From contig JAUIKO010000006.1 of assembly GCA_030430755.1 (NCBI GenBank), positions 1 through 54,330 of the forward strand: a stretch of DNA of 54,330 bases, in the 5' to 3' direction. Of this stretch, positions 19,045 through 28,603 are shown piece after piece. The position numbers were made by a program, and so were the translations under genes. The notes beneath the pieces are model-generated. The model ran no database searches and was not told the origin of the DNA. It saw only the letters and a program-made list of their open reading frames with translations. This stretch comes from Fimbriimonadia bacterium (GTDB lineage: Bacteria > Armatimonadota > Fimbriimonadia > Fimbriimonadales > Fimbriimonadaceae). Every line of letters begins with the position of its first letter. Position 1 is the stretch's first letter.

Positions 19045-19356
19045 ATGTTAGATGTTTCAACAATAACCATAGGTATAGGAATTGCTGTCGGAGTGGCAGC
19101 GTTAGGTGTAGGTATAGGTCAGGGATTAGCGGCTAATGCTGGATTGACTGGAATGGCCAGGCAACCTGAATCTGCTGGACGAATTCAGACGGGTATGATG
19201 ATAGCTCTTGCATTTATTGAACTTGTTTTTCTTTTGACATTTGTTGTAGCTTTAATGCTTGTCGGTAAGGTTCCAAATTATGAGGAAGCTCGTCAGAATA
19301 AAGAGCTAGTTGTTAGTTCAACAACAGAGAATACTCAAAATTTGCGGCATCATTAG
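19045..19356 (+). CDS. atpE: ATP synthase F0 subunit c
   Basis: Two-helix proteolipid of the rotor ring. Helix 1 is rich in glycine and alanine (GIGIAVGVAALGVGIGQG); the loop has ARQPE; the ion-binding carboxylate is E59 in AFIELVFLL. The residue after the glutamate is leucine rather than serine or threonine, and the helix-1 proline of sodium-type rings is absent, so proton coupling is likely. ATG at 19045 with GGGTGAT upstream is preferred over GTG at 19036. The protein carries an unusual polar tail of about 25 residues after helix 2. Confidence 0.95.
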   Translation: MLDVSTITIGIGIAVGVAALGVGIGQGLAANAGLTGMARQPESAGRIQTGMMIALAFIELVFLLTFVVALMLVGKVPNYEEARQNKELVVSSTTENTQNLRHH

Positions 19357-19380
19357 AGAATTCTTGGGGTTTGGGAGGAT

Positions 19381-20004
19381 ATGAGTAACAACAACATAAA
19401 TACTACAGAACAAGATAGTGCGACTCCACCTTGGTTGTTTGTATTGGTTGGAATAACACTAGTTTTTATAGGCGCGGTCCCTTTAAAAGAGGTTGACCTG
19501 CCTTTTTTGAATGGTATTGAACTACATATTGGAAAAACAGTTTCTAATATTGGAGTTGTGCTCATGTTTATTCAAGTTCTAGATAAGTTTTTCTATAGGC
19601 CTCTTTCGGACGCTATTAGTGAACGAACAAAAAAACTAGAAAAAAATTATCGCGAAGCAGAATCTTTAAAATCAGAAATGTCTAGAATGAAAAATGAATA
19701 TGACATTCGTTTATCCGAATCAGAATCAAAAGCTAGAGAACAGATACAAGCTTATGTGCGTGAAGCTCAGGTGTTACGGGAGCAACTGATAGACGAGGCT
19801 ACTACTAAAGCTTCAGAGATGATTAAACAGGCACAATCACAAATTGAATCGGAAAAAGCGTTTGTTCAAAATGAATTAAAAGTTCATGCTATTGAAATGA
19901 CATTAAAAGCTACTGAGAAAATTATTAAGGAGAATATGGATACCAAGAAAAATCGAGCTATGATAGAAGATTTCATTGAAAATTTTGAGTCGGTACATTC
20001 TTAG
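19381..20004 (+). CDS. atpF: ATP synthase F0 subunit b
   Basis: Peripheral stalk subunit of 207 residues. A membrane segment at about 53-70 leads into DKFFYRPLSDAISERTKKLE and then a long alpha-helical charged stalk to the C-terminus, as in b subunits. An extra hydrophobic stretch at about residues 19-37 precedes this, making the N-terminus longer than usual. GGGAGG lies only two bases before the ATG, an unusually short spacing, but no other start is suitable. Confidence 0.93.
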   Translation: MSNNNINTTEQDSATPPWLFVLVGITLVFIGAVPLKEVDLPFLNGIELHIGKTVSNIGVVLMFIQVLDKFFYRPLSDAISERTKKLEKNYREAESLKSEMSRMKNEYDIRLSESESKAREQIQAYVREAQVLREQLIDEATTKASEMIKQAQSQIESEKAFVQNELKVHAIEMTLKATEKIIKENMDTKKNRAMIEDFIENFESVHS

Positions 20005-20016
20005 TAGGTGATATTA

Positions 20017-20577
20017 GTGAATAATCAGAACTTCAGCAGGAATTTAATTCGTAGATATGCAAAATCTTTGTTAAATGTTGCTCTTAAGCATAAACAGGAA
20101 GACATTATAGAGAACGAACTAATAGCATTAAGTAACTTAGTTCATGATAATGTAGTTTTTAAGAAAATTTTCTTTAGCCCGAGTTTTCCTAGGGTTAAAA
20201 AGTTTTTATTTATAGAGGAAGTATTAGCTTCAAAATTATCAATAATAACTATTCACTTCTTAAAATTGCTTTTGACCAAAAGAAGAGAATCCGGATTTAT
20301 TGAAATACAACAAGAATATACTCATCAGCTTTTAATGCATAAGAAATATCTGCATATTCATGTGAAAAGCATAAGAAAATTAACTCAACAAGAAAAAAAA
20401 GCATTGGAAGAAAAAATAGAATCTGTCAGTAAATCAAAAGTTTTTGCTGATTATAGTGTTGAGCCTTATTTAATCGGAGGCATACAGGTTAGATACAATG
20501 ATTTTATCCATGGTAGAAGTGTACGAGATGCGCTTTTTCGGCTTCGAGAACATTGGATGAAGGATGTCGTCCAGTAA
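20017..20577 (+). CDS. atpH: ATP synthase F1 subunit delta
   Basis: Links the peripheral stalk to the F1 head. The N-terminal IRRYAKSLLNVALKH matches the delta family, as does the C-terminal GGIQVRYNDFIHGRSVRDALFRL. It is about 186 residues, the usual length. GTG at 20017 is preferred because GGTGA lies five bases upstream; GTG at 20008 is also in frame. It is positioned between atpF and atpA as in standard operons. Confidence 0.92.
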   Translation: MNNQNFSRNLIRRYAKSLLNVALKHKQEDIIENELIALSNLVHDNVVFKKIFFSPSFPRVKKFLFIEEVLASKLSIITIHFLKLLLTKRRESGFIEIQQEYTHQLLMHKKYLHIHVKSIRKLTQQEKKALEEKIESVSKSKVFADYSVEPYLIGGIQVRYNDFIHGRSVRDALFRLREHWMKDVVQ

Positions 20578-20614
20578 AAAATTTTAGTATATATTAGTTT
20601 AGAAAGGAAAAGGA

Positions 20615-22147
20615 ATGTCTATCAGACCAGAAGAAATTACAAAGATTTTAGAAACAGAACTAGAAAAATATAGTGAACTTACTGATGTTAGCCATGCAGG
20701 TACAGTACTTCAAGTTGGAGATGGAATTGCTCGTATTCATGGACTGCCTGATTGTCAGATGGGTGAGGTATTAGAGTTTCCAAATGGAGTAACAGGCATT
20801 GCATTAAATTTAGAAGAAGATAGTGTCAGTGCAGTAATTATTGGTGATGATACTCAGATTAAAGAAGGTGATCCTGTCCGCGAAACAGAAAGAATTGTTG
20901 AGGTCCCTGTTGGAGAGGCTCTTTTAGGCAGAGTCGTAAATCCTATGGGAGAGCCTTTAGACAATAAGGGGCCTGTTCATGCAAAAGAGTTTTATAAATT
21001 GGAAAATAATGCACCTGGTGTTGTTGATAGGCAGCCGGTTAAAGAGCCATTGCAAACTGGAATAAAGTCGGTTGATGCCATGATTCCAATAGGAAGAGGA
21101 CAAAGAGAACTTGTTATTGGAGATAGGCAGACAGGTAAAACTGCAATATGTATAGATACTATTATTAATCAAAAAGAGACTCACAAGTCTGGAGGTAGTC
21201 CTGTATATTGTATTTATGTAGCTATTGGACAAAAGATGTCAACTGTTGCACGAGTCGTTGAAACGCTTCGAGAGAATGGTGCTCTAGACTATACAATAGT
21301 TGTAGCATCTTCGGCATCCGATACAAATACTCTCCAATATATTGCACCGTTTGCAGGTTGTGCAATGGGAGAGTATTTTAGAAACAATGGTAAGCATGCT
21401 CTGGTTATTTACGATGATTTATCTAAACATGCACAATCTTATCGTGCTCTTTCGCTGCTTATTAGACGTCCTCCAGGTCGTGAAGCATATCCAGGTGATG
21501 TCTTTTACTTGCATAGTAGATTGCTAGAAAGAGCGGCTAAATTGAATGATAAACTGGGTGGGGGATCTCTAACTGCTCTTCCTATTATTGAAACTCAGTC
21601 TGGAGATGTTTCTGCATACATACCTACAAATGTTATCTCTATTACTGATGGACAAATATATTTAGAACCAGATCTTTTTTTTGCAGGGGTAAGGCCAGCG
21701 ATAAATGTTGGGATATCTGTGAGTCGTGTTGGTGGATCAGCTCAAATAAAAGCAATGAAAAAAGTAGCTGGTCAGTTGAAATTAGAAATGGCTCAGTTCA
21801 GAGAAGTGCAGGCATTTGCTCAATTTGCTAGCGATTTAGATAAGGCTACTCAGCAACAATTAAGACGGGGACAGAAACTGACAGAAGTATTAAAACAGGG
21901 GCTTGCTAAACCATATGCAGTTGAAGATCAGGTTGTTATTATTTATGCAAGTACGAATGGACTTTTTGATGATGTTCCTAATGATGAAATTAAGCAAGTA
22001 GAATTGGATTTATTGAAATTTGTTCACGAAAAATATCCAGATGTAACTGAAAATATTAGAACGTCTGGAGAATTAAGTTCTCAGAGCGAAGAACAGCTTA
22101 AAAAGGCAATCGATAGTTATTTGAATAAGTTGAATAGCAATAAATAA
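20615..22147 (+). CDS. atpA: ATP synthase F1 subunit alpha
   Basis: A 510-residue regulatory nucleotide-binding subunit of the F1 hexamer. The P-loop GDRQTGKTA is at about 169-177. Other alpha hallmarks are [11 protein letters not shown] at the N-terminus, [58 protein letters not shown] and the visible [18 protein letters not shown] purine-rich GAAAGGAAAAGG ribosome binding site precedes the ATG. Confidence 0.97.
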   Translation: MSIRPEEITKILETELEKYSELTDVSHAGTVLQVGDGIARIHGLPDCQMGEVLEFPNGVTGIALNLEEDSVSAVIIGDDTQIKEGDPVRETERIVEVPVGEALLGRVVNPMGEPLDNKGPVHAKEFYKLENNAPGVVDRQPVKEPLQTGIKSVDAMIPIGRGQRELVIGDRQTGKTAICIDTIINQKETHKSGGSPVYCIYVAIGQKMSTVARVVETLRENGALDYTIVVASSASDTNTLQYIAPFAGCAMGEYFRNNGKHALVIYDDLSKHAQSYRALSLLIRRPPGREAYPGDVFYLHSRLLERAAKLNDKLGGGSLTALPIIETQSGDVSAYIPTNVISITDGQIYLEPDLFFAGVRPAINVGISVSRVGGSAQIKAMKKVAGQLKLEMAQFREVQAFAQFASDLDKATQQQLRRGQKLTEVLKQGLAKPYAVEDQVVIIYASTNGLFDDVPNDEIKQVELDLLKFVHEKYPDVTENIRTSGELSSQSEEQLKKAIDSYLNKLNSNK

Positions 22148-22178
22148 TGCAGAGGGTGTTTCTTAAGGTTAATTATAT

Positions 22179-23051
22179 ATGGCAACTATAAAACAGATTC
22201 GGCAGAGAATAAAGAGTGCTAGAAATATTCAGCAAATTACAAGAGCTATGAAGCTGGTTTCTGCAGCAAAGTTCAAGAAAGCTAGTGAGAAAGTGTTTAA
22301 TGCTAGGCCATATTATTATCGCATTCATAAGTTAATAGAACACCTTTTTAGTAATACTGAGATGCCTTTACATCCATTCCTAAGCAATAGTAGTGCAGGA
22401 GATCATTTTAAAGGTCATGATATATTAATAGTAATAACTGCTGATAGAGGATTAGCTGGATCCTATAATACGAATCTTTTGAAAAAAGCGTATAGTTTTT
22501 CTGAAAGACATGAATCACAACCCGTGATATATCCGATAGGTAAAAAAGGTGCTCAATTTTTTAAGTTAGAACAGTATAGAGTGTTAGATACTTATTCCAT
22601 ATCAAGTTCTGGTCCGAGTTTGCAAGATGCCAAGAAAATATGCCATGAAATATCTGATCTTTTTTTAAATAAAAACATAGGAAAGATTTTTATTGCTTAC
22701 AATAAATTTTATTCAGCATTAAAGCAGACTCCACTGGTTAAACAGCTGCTTCCAATAGAAAATAATGTAGAGCACGATCCTCAATGGTCTGAATATTCTT
22801 TTGAACCAGATGCTAAAAGTTTATTAAATCACCTATTGCCTAAATTTTTATTGGCAGATATATATCAAGCATTATTAGAAGCTAATGCAAGTGAGCACGG
22901 CGCTAGAATGACAGCGATGACAGGTGCAACTGATAATGCAAACAAAATGATAGAAGAATTATCATTAGTTGCAAATCGAGAGAGGCAGGCTAAAATCACC
23001 AAAGAAATTCTCGAAGTTGTGAGTGGTGCAGAATTGCTTAGATCGATGTAG
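22179..23051 (+). CDS. atpG: ATP synthase F1 subunit gamma
   Basis: The central rotor shaft, 290 residues. The N-terminal IKQIRQRIKSARNIQQITRAMKLVSAAK and the C-terminal EHGARMTAMTGATDNANKMI are family signatures. It ends the operon in this window: atpD and atpC, which normally follow, are absent and a gap of 224 bases leads to unrelated genes. Separation of atpDC from the rest is known in some lineages, so the beta and epsilon genes are probably elsewhere. Confidence 0.95.
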   Translation: MATIKQIRQRIKSARNIQQITRAMKLVSAAKFKKASEKVFNARPYYYRIHKLIEHLFSNTEMPLHPFLSNSSAGDHFKGHDILIVITADRGLAGSYNTNLLKKAYSFSERHESQPVIYPIGKKGAQFFKLEQYRVLDTYSISSSGPSLQDAKKICHEISDLFLNKNIGKIFIAYNKFYSALKQTPLVKQLLPIENNVEHDPQWSEYSFEPDAKSLLNHLLPKFLLADIYQALLEANASEHGARMTAMTGATDNANKMIEELSLVANRERQAKITKEILEVVSGAELLRSM

Positions 23052-23195
23052 TATATTTCTTTCTTAATTTTTTTAAGTGTTCAATGAAATCTTATCAATA
23101 ACGGAATTTTTTATTTTTCAGTGATTCAATGGCAGTAGTGCCGCTGTAAAAAAATGTTTCTGTAGCATAATATTGCAGTATAAAGTCCTATACAC

Positions 23196-23224
23196 TTGAC
23201 GTCATGTGCATATATGGTTAATAA
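23196..23224 (+). promoter_or_regulatory. Candidate promoter upstream of the Cys-rich secreted protein gene
   Basis: TTGACG (23196-23201), a 17-base spacer and TAATAA (23219-23224). The -35 match is good and the -10 match moderate. It lies about 50 bases before the ATG of the next gene and after the atp operon. Confidence 0.4.
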
Positions 23225-23275
23225 TTACATTGATAATACATTAACTAGGTGAGTGTATTTAGAGGTTGATATAAA

Positions 23276-24124
23276 ATGAGACATTTAATTAGAATATTTG
23301 TGAGTGTAGCTGTGGTTTTTTCTAGTGCATGGAAAACATCCGGGGTAATGGGTGGCCAAAGTGACTATGAATTATATAATTTCAGTAATGACTGTTTACG
23401 AATACTTCACTCCTTTGAAGAACAAGAAGGAGTTACACTAGATATTCCTGCAATTTATTATCATCCGCACTTTAAACAAATTATTTCTGAAATAAAAGAG
23501 TGCATGAAAAAACCGAGGTTAACTAATAAAGCGAGTAGTTGTAGATTAGCACATTACTCCATCCCTACAATTAACGTCGATACAACATTCGAAAATGGTG
23601 TTTTAAAACACAAAGTATATTTATCAGAGGTTATAAAGTTAAAACAAATTAATACAGAGGAACTCAAGGAGCTTTTATTAATAGATTGGGGCGTTAGTAT
23701 TGCTCCATATAAGCTTCCTCTTATACTAATAGGATTCCATAGTAAGAATGTAGCTCTGAAAACTCCTAAAAGAATTATGGATTCTATAGCTTTTTCAAAA
23801 GATAGTCTAACATCAAAAGATAGTTTATACATAAAATGTTGGTATTCTTTAGTTGGCGTGTTACAAAGTACTGTAATCTCATTTTTAGAAAGTCCGGCAT
23901 ATAGACCTGAATCATATGAGAATCATTTGAGTGATTGTGAAGCTGTGGATAGTTTGTTTGAATTGTATAATTGCTTATATCATGAAGGGTTGAATGCTGA
24001 CCAAATTTTAGATATTCTACCTAGTAAAATGGATAAAATCATTAGTAATATTAATGATTGTACTGAGTGCAGAGATTATATAAGTACAATTTTAAAGCAC
24101 ATAAAAAATAGCTCTAAAGGCTAG
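23276..24124 (+). CDS. Secreted cysteine-containing protein of unknown function
   Basis: A 282-residue protein with an N-terminal hydrophobic signal sequence (RIFVSVAVVFSSAW). The mature part has about nine cysteines, including a CTEC near the end, suggesting disulfides in the periplasm or outside the cell. I see no recognised domain. It is followed by a strong terminator-like hairpin that overlaps the start of the LRR gene. The neighbours downstream are two secreted LRR proteins, so it may belong to the same lineage-specific set. Confidence 0.65.
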   Translation: MRHLIRIFVSVAVVFSSAWKTSGVMGGQSDYELYNFSNDCLRILHSFEEQEGVTLDIPAIYYHPHFKQIISEIKECMKKPRLTNKASSCRLAHYSIPTINVDTTFENGVLKHKVYLSEVIKLKQINTEELKELLLIDWGVSIAPYKLPLILIGFHSKNVALKTPKRIMDSIAFSKDSLTSKDSLYIKCWYSLVGVLQSTVISFLESPAYRPESYENHLSDCEAVDSLFELYNCLYHEGLNADQILDILPSKMDKIISNINDCTECRDYISTILKHIKNSSKG

Positions 24125-24154
24125 TAATTGGAAATATTTAGAATGATTTAGAGG

Positions 24155-24212
24155 AATTTATTCTTCACATAATGAATTAGTGATATGTGAAGAATAAATT
24201 TTTTGTTTTTTT
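24155..24212 (+). terminator. 16-bp perfect hairpin with T-run, overlapping the next gene's start codon
   Basis: AATTTATTCTTCACAT (24155-24170) pairs perfectly with ATGTGAAGAATAAATT (24185-24200) around a 14-nt loop, followed by TTTTGTTTTTTT. It has the form of an intrinsic terminator for the preceding gene, yet the GTG start of the LRR gene (24187) lies in its right arm. It could act as an attenuator or translational switch for that gene. Confidence 0.75.
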
Positions 24213-25890
24213 AAGTTTCACTCTGTTTTCAAATTTTTATTGCTCTGCTAAATCTCAAAATGAATGCTTAAATTTTATTTCTATAGCGCCTGTTGAGATT
24301 CAATATACAATTCTTAATGAACTGGACTTGAATCAGATGTTGCTATTACTGGAGTCCGGTTTATTAGATAAAGAAGTTATAACCTCAGCTGATATTTGGA
24401 AAAACTGTGAGTTATATGGAAACATAGATATACGAAGGATAATATCATTAGAAAAAACCATAAAATCTGTATATAAAGACTTAAATCTAGATTTTGATTT
24501 GTCACAAATCAAAATCTTTTATGTATTTCATGATGAATTTCGTGATGAATGTTTAAAGGGCTTATTTTTAGAAAACCGTGAAATAAAGCATTTATCCAGA
24601 TTTCGGAATGTGGAAATATCAGGTTGTAATAGTATTTCAGTTAGTCTAGTGAAAATTCTTTCCGGCTATACAGTTTTAGATAGCATTAAATTAATCTATT
24701 GTAGATTTGATGAAGATGATTTTCGGGAGTTGAGTCGATTTTATAATATTAGATCGATATTCATTAAAATACAGTATGATACTTTTCAGGTTGGCTATTT
24801 CAATCAATTTTTAAATAGTCTAGTAAATCTTAAAGATTTAACGTTTGATTGTTCTTATGAAAATTCAGAAATATATCGCATTATCCTAAACAAATGTCAT
24901 TTAAATAAATTAGATATGAATTGTAAAGCTCACAATCATTTCGATGTAAATGACAGAATATCCTTTCCAGAAAGGTTAGAAGAGTTAAGATATTCTTTTC
25001 ATAATGCATCTACACTGTTTATATTTTTAGAATTAGTCAAAAGGAATCGATTGAAAAAATTATCGTTTACTATTTTATGTGATATATCAAAAGAACAGTT
25101 ACTATCTATTATTAAAAACTGTTATTATCTGGAAAGTTTAGAGATGATAGAATGTGATGCTGTAATTGATAAGGATATCATTGAAGGTATATCTGAATTA
25201 CAATACCTTAAAAAGCTAAAAATAGTAGATAGGCGAGGAATATCTATCAAATCAATGGAATTAATCGCTAACTTATTAAAGATTAATTGGGAATTGGAAG
25301 AGTTCGAGATTAATGATTGCATTGTAAATACTGAAATATTAAGAAATATTTTTCTCCATAGGAACTTAAAATCACTTATTATTACAGGGGCAAAAATGGA
25401 TGAATGTTCTACAAAGGAATTGTATTCTAACTTTAGCCGCAAATTAGAACAGCTGGATGTTTCTAATTGCTCTAGTTCAGTTATACGTGAAATACAACCA
25501 TATATAAGTTCTATAAAGTCATTAAAAATAACTATAGATGATGAGAATAGAGATATTTTAACAGAAATTATGCGCGCTAATTTATCTCATTTAGAAACAT
25601 TAGAGATTATGAGTAATATACCTTTAGAGCATGTAAAATTGATTGCACAGATGAGAAATTTAAAGGCTTTGAATGTAAGGAAGAGTTATGGTTATGATGA
25701 TGAGTTATCACGTAGTATAAGCCATTTAAAAAACTTAAAAAAGCTTCATTGCTCACTGGTGATAGACGAATGTATACTAAAATTAGTAGAGAAATTACCT
25801 AACTTAAAAGAATATTATCTACCTTTTAGTTCACAGACAGATCCTGCACTCTTTACGCATTTGCAAAATCGATCTATTATTCTACGATAA
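24187..25890 (+). CDS. Secreted LRR protein with F-box-like N-terminal segment
   Basis: A 567-residue protein. Residues 1-22 are a signal peptide (FFVFLSFTLFSNFYCSA). Residues 33-75 resemble an F-box: IAPVEIQYTILNELDL, then a leucine-rich helix and an IWKN motif with W71. From about 130 to the end there are repeated leucine-rich units of 24-28 residues, such as LESLEMIECDAVIDKDII and LEQLDVSNCSS. F-box plus LRR is a eukaryotic ubiquitin-ligase layout found in some bacterial effectors, but the Sec signal and degenerate fit leave this uncertain. The start codon is GTG, inside a terminator-like hairpin; no later start is available near it. Confidence 0.7.
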   Translation: MKNKFFVFLSFTLFSNFYCSAKSQNECLNFISIAPVEIQYTILNELDLNQMLLLLESGLLDKEVITSADIWKNCELYGNIDIRRIISLEKTIKSVYKDLNLDFDLSQIKIFYVFHDEFRDECLKGLFLENREIKHLSRFRNVEISGCNSISVSLVKILSGYTVLDSIKLIYCRFDEDDFRELSRFYNIRSIFIKIQYDTFQVGYFNQFLNSLVNLKDLTFDCSYENSEIYRIILNKCHLNKLDMNCKAHNHFDVNDRISFPERLEELRYSFHNASTLFIFLELVKRNRLKKLSFTILCDISKEQLLSIIKNCYYLESLEMIECDAVIDKDIIEGISELQYLKKLKIVDRRGISIKSMELIANLLKINWELEEFEINDCIVNTEILRNIFLHRNLKSLIITGAKMDECSTKELYSNFSRKLEQLDVSNCSSSVIREIQPYISSIKSLKITIDDENRDILTEIMRANLSHLETLEIMSNIPLEHVKLIAQMRNLKALNVRKSYGYDDELSRSISHLKNLKKLHCSLVIDECILKLVEKLPNLKEYYLPFSSQTDPALFTHLQNRSIILR

Positions 25891-25900
25891 GGTAGAAATA

Positions 25901-27310
25901 TTACTTGAAAATAGAATAGATTGGCGATGTAGGTTTGATTGGTAATTGAAATTTATTACTATTAATATGTACTACTGGATGAACATCTCCATTTTTTAAT
26001 TTTGTCAAAAGAGCATTTTTTAATTCTTTAATTCTACTTGGGTTATAGGTGGATAAATGTCTAATACGGAGTGTTTTTAATTTTTTGAACTCTACAAGTC
26101 TTGCTATGGATTCTAGGCTATAATCGGTGCTATCGAAATCGAGGGATTCTATGTTCTCATTTAAATTCTCCATCAGCGTAGTCCACGTTCCTGGATTGTT
26201 AAATTTACAGTTGTATAAAGTAAGACAATCCAATGCTTTCAGTCGAGAGATTTGTTCCATTCTTTCTCCTTGGTAATAGAAGGTTCTTTCATTGTTATAG
26301 TTACCTTCTCTTTCCGAGTTATTTGTAATCCCTAGAGTTAATACTGTTAAATTCTCTGGAAGATTTTCAAAAGTGCTTCCCCATCCTTCACTAGATATAT
26401 TCTGACAATTATTGAGTGTTATCTGTTTAAGACGATGAAGTTTTTTTAACTGTGATGTATTTTCAGCAGAGTAATTTGAATAAGAAAAATCAATATTTTC
26501 AATATTATCAGGAATACTTTTAATGATGGTATCCCAATCTGTTGTAGATGCAAATGTTTCTAAGAAAAAACTAATCGAGGATAAGTCTTTCAAGTGTTTA
26601 ATATTTTCTATTCCTAGGTTAAATTGAGATGTGTTACCTATATATAATTCTTGAAGATTATCAGAAAATATGATGTTGGTGGATAGACTGTCTTCATTTG
26701 TATTATGATTATGTCTCCATTCTTGTATATTTAATTTTTTTAATTCCTTACATTTGCTAAGAATAATATTGAGTACATTTCTTGGAATATTGCTATAACT
26801 AACGTCAAGAGAAAGTAATCCTTCAGTAATTGTACTGCATATATCATTCCATACTTCAGTGGACAAATATGCTAGCTTAAAAGAGATATTTTTAATTGGG
26901 AAGACCGCTTTTATATTGGAAGAATCCTCATGTAAGTTAGGAAGAGTAGGTTTTTTATGAGATCGATGCTCATGTATATACTTCTGTATACTTCGTATTT
27001 TTTTAAAATCAGTTAGTTTAATCTCTTTATTAGACCATATGATGTCTTGTTCTAAAAAGGTCCAATCAGACTTTTCTGAGTGAATAATAGCTGTGATGAA
27101 GTTTATAAAAGTATTAGTATCCAAGTGAATTAATATATTAGGATAAGTGTCTGTAGAGATGGTGAATATAGAAGGATGTTCTGCTTCATATGCTAGGCAG
27201 TTGATTTGGCTTCCTTGGCATTTGTGTGATATTACACTGATAACTGCAAGTATGATGAAAACTCTTTTTGTTATTAGTAGAATCTTTTTTTCGCAAAAAT
27301 TATATAACAT
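25901..27310 (-). CDS. Secreted LRR protein, convergent partner
   Basis: A 469-residue protein with an N-terminal hydrophobic signal region (VFIILAVISVISHKC) and a leucine-rich-repeat array from about residue 130, with units such as LKQITLNNCQNISSEGW and LDCLTLYNCKFNNPG. Residues 55-95 (YPNILIHLD, then W83 and IIW at 90-92) recall the same F-box-like region as the neighbour, but shorter by about five residues between P57 and D64, so the match is weak. The repeat phase (NCxxxxxxGW) is of RI/FBXL-like type. It ends 10 bases from the other LRR gene, tail to tail. Confidence 0.65.
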   Translation of the reverse strand: MLYNFCEKKILLITKRVFIILAVISVISHKCQGSQINCLAYEAEHPSIFTISTDTYPNILIHLDTNTFINFITAIIHSEKSDWTFLEQDIIWSNKEIKLTDFKKIRSIQKYIHEHRSHKKPTLPNLHEDSSNIKAVFPIKNISFKLAYLSTEVWNDICSTITEGLLSLDVSYSNIPRNVLNIILSKCKELKKLNIQEWRHNHNTNEDSLSTNIIFSDNLQELYIGNTSQFNLGIENIKHLKDLSSISFFLETFASTTDWDTIIKSIPDNIENIDFSYSNYSAENTSQLKKLHRLKQITLNNCQNISSEGWGSTFENLPENLTVLTLGITNNSEREGNYNNERTFYYQGERMEQISRLKALDCLTLYNCKFNNPGTWTTLMENLNENIESLDFDSTDYSLESIARLVEFKKLKTLRIRHLSTYNPSRIKELKNALLTKLKNGDVHPVVHINSNKFQLPIKPTSPIYSIFK

Positions 27311-27456
27311 ATCATTTAATATATTGCATATATAGTACCATAGTGGTGTAAGTGGAACAGGGCTTCTGGGTAACAGTAATATGATAACGATATGTTGTTT
27401 TAAGCTGGATTATTAAATAGAAGATATGAATTTTAGATATAAAGGGTGAAACTACT

Positions 27457-28557
27457 CTATGAATACTGGTATTTATTCATAAGTTGATCCCAGGATTCAA
27501 ATTCAATGGCATCTCTAATATCTTTCATAAGTCTGTGATAAAACCTAAGATTATGGAGTGTTGCGAGTCTTGCACCTAATGTTTCTTTAGCTTTAAACAG
27601 ATGTCTTAAGTATGCTGCGCTATACCTTTCTGTTTCAGGAAAAACACTGTAAGGATCGGGAAGAGAATCAACATCTTCCCATTTTTTGTTCATGATGTTC
27701 ACTCTTCCTTGTAATGTATAGAGGCAGTGGTGACGAGCCATACGTGTTGGTAGTACACAATCAAATAGATCTATTCCGCATTTGACCGCATGGAGAATGT
27801 CTTTGGGATGTCCAACTCCCATTAAATATCTAGTTTTGTCTTTGGGCATCAAAGGAGCTGTGTATTCAACAATTTCATGGTGTAAATCTGTTGGTTCTCC
27901 GACACTGACACCACCAATCGCAAATCCGTCAAAAGGTAGGTTTGTCATAAAATCAGCAGATTCTTTTCTAAGGTCTAGGTGCATACCACCTTGAATAATT
28001 CCGAAAACATTCTGATTTTCTTTTTTAGCGTTCAGATTTCTAGGTGCCCATAAATGAGTTCTATCCATGGCGATCCTTGCTTCGTTTTTAGAGCAGGGGT
28101 ATGGAGCACATTCATCGAGCATCATACAGATAGTGCTCCCTAATCTGTGTTGAATATGAATGGATTCTTCGGGAGTTAGAAAGAATTTTTTCCCATCAAG
28201 ATGAGAATAAAAAAGAACTCCTTCGTCGGAAATGATATTTCGGTTTCCAAGACTCATTACTTGATAACCTCCAGAATCTGTAAGAAGAGATTTATTCCAA
28301 CTCATAAAGGAGTGTAGTCCACCTAAATTCTGGATCAGTTTGCTACTGGGTCTTAGTTCTAGGTGATATGTATTCGATAGGATTTGTTCAAAACCTATTC
28401 TCTCTAAATCTTCAGAAGATAAAGTTTTTACAGAAGCACATGTGCCAACAGGCATGAAAGCAGGGGTTTCAACCGTTCCTTGAGGAGTATGGATACGTCC
28501 TCTTCTTGCTCCTGTGATAGAACAAGTTTTGATCAACTCATATTTTAATGCTTTCAT
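27457..28557 (-). CDS. tgt: Queuine/preQ1 tRNA-ribosyltransferase, zinc cysteines missing
   Basis: A 366-residue tRNA-guanine transglycosylase that would exchange G34 in GUN-anticodon tRNAs for a 7-deazaguanine base. The TIM-barrel residues are present: D94 in LTDSGGYQVMS, D266 in FDCVLPTR as nucleophile, and GGVSVGEP at 215-222. The zinc histidine is retained (H335 in LATLHNLRF), but the usual CxCxxC just upstream is replaced by PDPYSVFPET (about 300-309), so the zinc site is lost. The neighbouring ANTAR regulator gene is 46 bases upstream on the same strand. Confidence 0.93.
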   Translation of the reverse strand: MKALKYELIKTCSITGARRGRIHTPQGTVETPAFMPVGTCASVKTLSSEDLERIGFEQILSNTYHLELRPSSKLIQNLGGLHSFMSWNKSLLTDSGGYQVMSLGNRNIISDEGVLFYSHLDGKKFFLTPEESIHIQHRLGSTICMMLDECAPYPCSKNEARIAMDRTHLWAPRNLNAKKENQNVFGIIQGGMHLDLRKESADFMTNLPFDGFAIGGVSVGEPTDLHHEIVEYTAPLMPKDKTRYLMGVGHPKDILHAVKCGIDLFDCVLPTRMARHHCLYTLQGRVNIMNKKWEDVDSLPDPYSVFPETERYSAAYLRHLFKAKETLGARLATLHNLRFYHRLMKDIRDAIEFESWDQLMNKYQYS

Positions 28558-28603
28558 TTATTAGAGTGTACATCTAAAAGCATTTTCTTGCAGAATGACT
28601 AAT

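Noticed and set aside
19045-19356. Sodium-type c ring because a glutamine occurs in helix 1
   Set aside because: The helix-2 glutamate is followed by leucine rather than serine or threonine, and the helix-1 proline is absent, so the site fits protons.
22179-23275. Deletion of atpD and atpC as gene loss
   Set aside because: The other F-ATPase genes are intact, and operons split before the beta gene are known; loss cannot be concluded from one window.
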